Of a DNA stretch of 8,508 bases, positions 5,521 to 8,508 are shown piece after piece; within the stretch, counting starts at the first letter, position 1; each line of letters begins with the position of its first letter. The translations under genes were made by a program, and so were the position numbers. The stretch is from Verrucomicrobiota bacterium (GTDB lineage: Bacteria > Verrucomicrobiota > Verrucomicrobiia > Chthoniobacterales > UBA10450), in assembly GCA_003218785.1 (NCBI GenBank), contig QHOM01000008.1, positions 1 to 8,508 of the forward strand. Reading direction: 5' to 3'. The notes below the pieces were generated by a model. The model saw only the letters and a list, made by a program, of their open reading frames with translations, made no database searches and had not been told where the DNA came from.

Positions 5521-7065
5521 TCACTCTGGCTTCAGCACGAGTGTCAAATCGACGCGTTTCCCTTTTGCGATGTTGAAGCCGCTGGTCGAAAAAAATTTCC
5601 AGTTTTGCGGCTGGTTCGCGAACAGCGTACCGGCAACAGGCGTCGGAAGAATGACAAAATGCGGACCAGGTGCGCTCATGAATTCTGGAGCGCGGCGCCT
5701 GTTCAACGGCGTGAGAAAACCTTTCACGCGCGAGCGAAAGTACCAGACCAAGCTTGGCTCCTCGAACTCAACCGAAGCAAATTGCATCTTTGGCTGCAAT
5801 GAAGCGCGCGATTGCTGGTATAGCTGATACGCTGGGAAAAACCGTGCGACGATGGGCGGAACCAAGAGCGCGATCGCGATCCACACACCCGCAGTGATAA
5901 GGGCGGCGGTTGGGAACAAGGAGCGCCGCCTTGCAGCTGTCGTCTGCCAATTCCGTGCCAGCAAGAGCGCAAGCAGCGGAAACGCCGGCAAGGTGTAATG
6001 CGGCAACTTGGTTTTGATGACCGTGAAGATGAGGAAAATAATGCCAATGCCTGTTAGCAGATAGGTGTCGATCCTGCTGTAGCCGGGGGCGCCGACCCCG
6101 GCTGCCGTTTGCCGCCATAATTTTCGCACCGACCACGGCAATTTGATCGACCAGGGAAAGAAACTGACAAAGACCGTTACGAAATAGAACGGCAGAAGCA
6201 GCAGATACATCCCCAGCGAATTCGCTCCGTGACCTTCCATCGTCGCAAACGAACGGCCGACAACATGCCGACCGATTCCCACGGCGAAGAACTCGCCGCG
6301 GGTTTGAATCAGCGCCGGAATTCCCCAAAGCGCGACCATGGCGAGCGTAAGTAAAGTTCCGCGGACGAATTTGAAGCCTTGGGGCAACTGCCAATCTCGC
6401 ATGTAGATAATTATCGCACCGACGGTGAGCAGCGGCGTCCATGCAATTGGCCCTTTCGCAAGAAAGCCGAGTGCGAGGGACGAATAAAAGATCCACCACC
6501 AAAGCGATGTTTGAGGTTTGATGTTTAGCTTTTGATTTGTTTCTTCGGAATTGGGCGTTGGGCGTTGAGCGTTGAGCGTTGAGCGTTGAATCAGTTCAAA
6601 TCCGCTCCAATGCGCGGTTGTCATGAACAACACCAGCCACATATCGGCGACGGCTGCTTTTGCGTGGAGAAATGTTTGTAGCGAAAGGGTAAAGATAATC
6701 GCCGCCCACCAGCCAAGCTTAGCTCCGCCTAACCGGCCCCCCCAGGCGAAAATCGACAATGCGATCAGCGCGGCCGCCAGAACCGACGGGAAACGTGCCG
6801 CGAAATCGTTTTCACCAAAAATCCGATAGCTGGCAACCTGCGCCCAATAGGCGAGGGGAGGCTTGTCGAGACGCAGTTGATTATTGAAATAAGGAACAAT
6901 GTAATCTGCGCGCTCGATCATTTCGCGCGATGCCTCCGCGAAACGCGGCTCGTCACGGTCGATTAGCGGCAAGCTCCATGTTCCGACAATGTGAAAAAGC
7001 ACGCAGCCTGCAAAAAGGAGCGCACATTGGAAACAGCGCAGAAGTGATCGGTTAAGCATGTTCAT
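5521..7065 (-). CDS. ArnT/PMT-type membrane glycosyltransferase (514 aa)
   Basis: An integral membrane glycosyltransferase of the ArnT/PMT superfamily. Such enzymes take a sugar from a polyprenyl-phosphate carrier and add it to lipid A, protein or another envelope acceptor on the periplasmic face. After a first helix, the loop SLPLIDRDEPRFAEASREM (31-49) holds the acidic D36, D38-E39 signature, followed by YFNNQLRLDKPPLAYW (59-74). Further family marks are FLAKGP (201-206) and KLPHYTLPAFP (353-363), with about ten membrane helices and a soluble C-terminal part. ATG 7065 has AGGA upstream. Two insertions are encoded by repeats: residues 160-187 (QRSTLNAQRPTPNSEE... to KPQTS) and 322-330 (AGVGAPGYS). 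Both fall in loops between helices, so the enzyme may still work. A PAP2 phosphatase gene diverges from it. The sugar and acceptor are unknown; ArnT itself is not implied. Confidence 0.85.
   Translation of the reverse strand: MNMLNRSLLRCFQCALLFAGCVLFHIVGTWSLPLIDRDEPRFAEASREMIERADYIVPYFNNQLRLDKPPLAYWAQVASYRIFGENDFAARFPSVLAAALIALSIFAWGGRLGGAKLGWWAAIIFTLSLQTFLHAKAAVADMWLVLFMTTAHWSGFELIQRSTLNAQRPTPNSEETNQKLNIKPQTSLWWWIFYSSLALGFLAKGPIAWTPLLTVGAIIIYMRDWQLPQGFKFVRGTLLTLAMVALWGIPALIQTRGEFFAVGIGRHVVGRSFATMEGHGANSLGMYLLLLPFYFVTVFVSFFPWSIKLPWSVRKLWRQTAAGVGAPGYSRIDTYLLTGIGIIFLIFTVIKTKLPHYTLPAFPLLALLLARNWQTTAARRRSLFPTAALITAGVWIAIALLVPPIVARFFPAYQLYQQSRASLQPKMQFASVEFEEPSLVWYFRSRVKGFLTPLNRRRAPEFMSAPGPHFVILPTPVAGTLFANQPQNWKFFSTSGFNIAKGKRVDLTLVLKPE
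6076..6103. repeat. Palindromic repeat inside the glycosyltransferase gene
   Basis: AGCCGGGG (6081-6088) and CCCCGGCT (6096-6103) form a perfect 8-bp stem, preceded by GCTGT as in the copy at 4092. On the coding strand the bases encode AAGVGAPGYS. The matching peptide AVAGVGDSG...DPGYS in the unrelated 487-residue protein comes from the same palindrome in the same frame. Confidence 0.7.
6505..6592. repeat. Heptamer repeat tract inside the glycosyltransferase gene
   Basis: From 6551 the plus strand reads TTGGGCG twice, TTGAGCG three times, then TTGAATC. Before it lies a looser run GATGTTTGAGGTTTGATGTT from 6505. On the coding strand the tract encodes residues 160-187 of the glycosyltransferase (QRSTLNAQRPTPNSEE... 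to KPQTS), a polar stretch with no membrane-protein character between two hydrophobic helices. Confidence 0.85.
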
Positions 7066-7142
7066 GCTTTCCTGCTCATGTTTTCACCGATTAGGAGCAG
7101 GAGCGGGAGTAAAGCAAGATCGAACGTTGAATTACGCCGCGG

Positions 7143-7170
7143 GATTCCTCGACTCCGCTCGGAATGACAG
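7143..7170. repeat. Dispersed element, single arm (copy 3)
   Basis: ATTCCTCGACTCCGCTCGGAATGACA is the reverse complement of the left arm seen at 647 (TGTCATTCCGAGC.GAGT.GAGGAAT). Only one arm is present. It lies in the 127-base gap between the divergent glycosyltransferase and PAP2 genes, directly upstream of the PAP2 start, so it may overlap a promoter region. Confidence 0.65.
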
Positions 7171-7192
7171 CTATGAGATGGGGAATTTATTT

Positions 7193-7825
7193 ATGAGGCG
7201 CGCCGCCGTTTTTTATTGGCTGATCGGCATCGTCATCGCAGCGATAGCGATCGCAGCGGCATTTCACTTCGACGACACCGTGCGTAATTTCATCGCGCAA
7301 CATCAAAGCCGCGCGATGCGCAATTTCATGCGCTACGTCAGCTTGTTTAGCGATTGGCCCGAACATTTTGCGCTTGGTCTCATTCTTGCAGGCGTCGCCT
7401 GGTGGTGCGGCAATAAGAAATGGACACGCATCTTTTTGTCGATGTTAATGGCGCTCGCGATTGCCGGCGTAATCGGGCGCGGCATTCAAATCGCAACAGG
7501 TCGCGCCCGTCCGTCTGTAAGAACGGAAGAAGTTGGGAACAGGTTCAGCGCCAAATACAACGCATTTCCCTCCGGTCACGTTGCTGCCTCGACGGCGTTT
7601 TTTGGTGTTTTGGTTTTCGCGCGTCGGCGCATCGGGCTTGCGTGTCTGCCAATCCCGTTTTTGATCGGGTTCTCCCGAATGTACCTTGGCGCGCATTACT
7701 TGTCCGACGTTGTCTGCGCGGCGGTGCTGGGAATTCTCTGCGCGTTGATCGTCGCACGGGTGATGCTAACCGAGGATCAAACCTCCAACATCGGACATCG
7801 AAAATCGATGTGGCGGAGGGGGTGA
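7193..7825 (+). CDS. PAP2-family membrane phosphatase (210 aa)
   Basis: A PAP2 (type 2 phosphatidic acid phosphatase) enzyme, which removes phosphate from lipids such as phosphatidate, undecaprenyl pyrophosphate or lipid A. I choose ATG 7193 (MRRAAVFYWLIG...), preceded by GGGGA; the frame is open back to 7058, but that part translates the repeat at 7143-7170. Motifs: GRARP (103-107), PSGH with the catalytic histidine H129 (126-129), and SRMYLGAHYLSD (161-172) with R162, nucleophile H168 and D172. The usual lysine seven residues before the RP of motif 1 is Q99 here. There are about five to six membrane helices. The last residues (DQTSNIGHRKSMWRRG) come from a heptamer-like sequence and a tRNA fragment, so the native C-terminus has been replaced or extended. 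Divergent from the glycosyltransferase; shared work on lipid carriers or lipid A is inference. Confidence 0.88.
   Translation: MRRAAVFYWLIGIVIAAIAIAAAFHFDDTVRNFIAQHQSRAMRNFMRYVSLFSDWPEHFALGLILAGVAWWCGNKKWTRIFLSMLMALAIAGVIGRGIQIATGRARPSVRTEEVGNRFSAKYNAFPSGHVAASTAFFGVLVFARRRIGLACLPIPFLIGFSRMYLGAHYLSDVVCAAVLGILCALIVARVMLTEDQTSNIGHRKSMWRRG
7795..7811. terminator. Perfect hairpin at the tRNA fragment 3' end
   Basis: ACATCGA (7795-7801) and TCGATGT (7805-7811) form a 7-bp perfect stem with an AAA loop. It abuts the 3' CCA of the tRNA fragment on the minus strand and lies within the last codons of the PAP2 gene. It could have ended the tRNA transcript, but there is no long U-run after it. Confidence 0.3.
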
Positions 7826-7858
7826 GATTCGAACTCACGAGGCCACCGCAGCGGCTTT
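7811..7858 (-). tRNA. tRNA-Ser 3' fragment (5' half missing)
   Basis: On the minus strand: possible variable arm GCCGC-TGCG-GTGGC (7855-7842), T arm GTGAG-TTCGAAT-CTCAC (7838-7822), acceptor strand CCCCTCC (7821-7815), discriminator G (7814) and encoded CCA (7813-7811). The G discriminator and long variable arm point to serine. A full gene would need GGAGGGG about 90 bases upstream, near 7900. It is not there, and no D arm or anticodon arm can be folded from 7860-7920. So only the 3' part remains, as at the distal attachment site of an integrated element. The PAP2 stop codon falls inside the T arm. Confidence 0.6.
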
Positions 7859-8127
7859 GGCCGACACTTTTTCCTCGTGAATGGACACGAACGGTGATGA
7901 CGGGAGTTTGATTAAGCGTCAGCTTCCTAGGGGCGCTGGCCAACGTTCGCCACGGCGAATCTGTTTCGCCTGCGGACGAATCCGTCCTGGGTGCGGACCT
8001 GCGGCGGACTCACATGAGACAGCACCCTTAGTGTTAAACGCGTACCTTCCCAACCCATGCCATCAGGTAGGGGACTCGCGAGGTTTTTGCTTGTGAGTTC
8101 CCGCGTAAGAACTTCGTTGGCTTTACC
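7826..8127. other. Non-coding stretch between tRNA fragment and secreted-protein gene
   Basis: Apart from the tRNA fragment I find no gene. It holds TTCGCC-AC-GGCGAA-TCTGT-TTCGCC (7946-7970), three alternating arms that allow two exclusive pairings, then a second small hairpin GGACG-AATC-CGTCC (7974-7987). An inverted pair GGGACTC (8071-8077) and GAGTTCCC (8095-8102) lies about 25 bases after the stop of the minus-strand gene and could act as a terminator, but it has a bulge and no T-run. Confidence 0.5.
8071..8102 (-). terminator. Weak terminator-like hairpin after the secreted-protein gene
   Basis: On the minus strand GGGAACTC pairs with GAGTCCC (one bulged A) across a 17-base loop, about 25 bases after the TAA at 8128-8130. 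Position fits a transcription end; the lack of a T-run after the stem keeps this weak. Confidence 0.3.
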
Positions 8128-8508
8128 TTACGGACGAGGCGCCGGTGTCGGACGAGACCGTGGCGTTGGGATAGGTCTCGGTGTTGCCGTCGGCGTCGGT
8201 GTCGGTGTGGCCGTCGCCGTTGCCGTCGGGGTGGCAGTTGCGGTCGCTGTCGCCGTAGGTGTAGCCGTTGGTGTCGGCGTCGGGGTTCCCCCCGTGAGCA
8301 TGAGTGGGTTCGTGTACAGGTCAAACTGGTGCAACGTGCCATCCGGGTTCGTGCCATCGCAGTTCGCGTTGTCCGCCCACACCGTGTAGAGCTTGCCCAC
8401 GAGCGCCGACAGACCAACGTAGTCACCATAGTCGATGCCGTGGCCCGAATCCGTCGCGTTCGAGAACCCGCCGCTCAAGCGCTGGTTTGGCGCCCAGGTC
8501 ACGCCCCC
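8128..8508 (-). CDS. Secreted sialidase/BNR-like protein, C-terminal end (partial)
   Basis: The minus-strand frame is open from the window end to TAA at 8130-8128, giving 126 residues. The first 60 or so (VTWAPNQRLSGGFSNATDSG, DYGDYVGLSALVGKLYTVWA, DNANCDGTNPDGTLHQFDLY) resemble the last blade of exo-alpha-sialidase/BNR-repeat exported proteins, in which YGDY.GL and the VWAD strand recur. The remainder is a low-complexity tail of Thr-Pro and Thr-Ala pairs turning into PRPIPTPRSRPTPAPRP, with no folded domain or recognisable sorting signal after it. The protein is presumably exported; the signal peptide would lie outside the window. A GTG at 8502 is in frame but is almost certainly internal, because the frame continues beyond the edge. 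What the enzyme acts on cannot be told; the sialidase label is a fold-level guess. Confidence 0.7.
   Translation of the reverse strand, partial: GGVTWAPNQRLSGGFSNATDSGHGIDYGDYVGLSALVGKLYTVWADNANCDGTNPDGTLHQFDLYTNPLMLTGGTPTPTPTATPTATATATATPTATATATPTPTPTATPRPIPTPRSRPTPAPRP
8174..8287. repeat. Hexamer-like repeats coding a Thr/Pro/Ala tail
   Basis: The plus strand runs through GTCGGC, GTCGGT, GTCGCC and GTTGCC units, the complement of alternating ACC/ACG/ACA and CCG/GCC/GCA codons. They give (TP)n, (TA)n blocks in the partial secreted protein. A period of six keeps the frame, so copy number can vary without breaking the gene. Confidence 0.8.

Noticed and set aside
5768..6502. 244-codon minus-strand frame inside the glycosyltransferase
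   Set aside because: It is an alternative frame of the glycosyltransferase gene; the main frame has all the ArnT/PMT motifs and membrane helices.
7420..7911. 163-codon plus-strand frame overlapping PAP2 and ending GVRFELTRPPQRLW...
   Set aside because: The C-terminal peptide is the known false translation of a tRNA on the opposite strand, and the rest is a shifted frame of PAP2.
7811..8030. Possible tmRNA (ssrA) on the minus strand
   Set aside because: The 3' end has a G discriminator and serine-type acceptor; no GGGG 5' end with the tmRNA D-loop-like sequence and no credible tag frame ending in Ala-Ala were found upstream.
8034..8429. Arg/His-rich minus-strand frame over the repeat tail
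   Set aside because: It is a shifted reading of the Thr/Pro/Ala codon repeats; the TP/TA frame joins smoothly to a recognisable folded region.

Overview
The window looks like chromosome of a high-GC, Gram-negative soil or freshwater bacterium. My best guess is Verrucomicrobiota, Spartobacteria/Chthoniobacterales (the 'Udaeobacter' type). This rests on three things: the family style of the proteins, a secreted protein ending in a Thr/Pro/Ala tail, and dense short dispersed repeats (TGTCATTC...GACATGACA elements, GTAGCCGG...CCGGCTAC palindromes, TTGAGCG/TTTGAGG heptamers) that I associate with that group. It is an inference, not proof.

Left part (1-1499): the 3' end of a membrane protein (1-191), a 49-residue two-helix membrane protein on the minus strand (256-405), repeat-rich non-coding DNA with a long imperfect palindrome (647-729), an 86-residue two-helix membrane protein (847-1107), and a stretch that looks like a decayed membrane-protein gene on the minus strand. 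Middle-left (1500-3370): an AMP-dependent acyl-CoA synthetase whose frame is broken by an apparent one-base deletion near 1670, then a truncated DUF1028 gene of only 54 codons. This looks like a small catabolic operon in decay, or the product of sequence errors.

Middle (3357-7065, minus strand): an ArnT/PMT-type membrane glycosyltransferase, then RuvA, then an uncharacterised protein of 487 residues. RuvA and the 487-residue gene are 3 bases apart and probably translationally coupled. Repeats have entered the coding DNA: two unrelated proteins carry the same palindrome in the same frame, giving the peptide AGVG..PGYS. The glycosyltransferase also carries about 28 residues encoded by heptamer repeats, and the 487-residue gene takes its start codon from a heptamer tract. 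RuvA lacks about 35 residues covering the second helix-hairpin-helix.

Right part (7066-8508): a PAP2 lipid phosphatase diverges from the glycosyltransferase, and the two could act together on lipid-linked glycans or lipid A. The PAP2 gene ends inside a 3' fragment of a tRNA-Ser gene on the minus strand, a typical scar of integration. Beyond about 300 bases of non-coding DNA lies the C-terminal end of a secreted sialidase/BNR-like protein on the minus strand, which runs off the window. I found no CRISPR array, no transposase and no intact RNA gene. The strongest signal here is in-frame insertion of palindromic and heptameric repeats into conserved genes.
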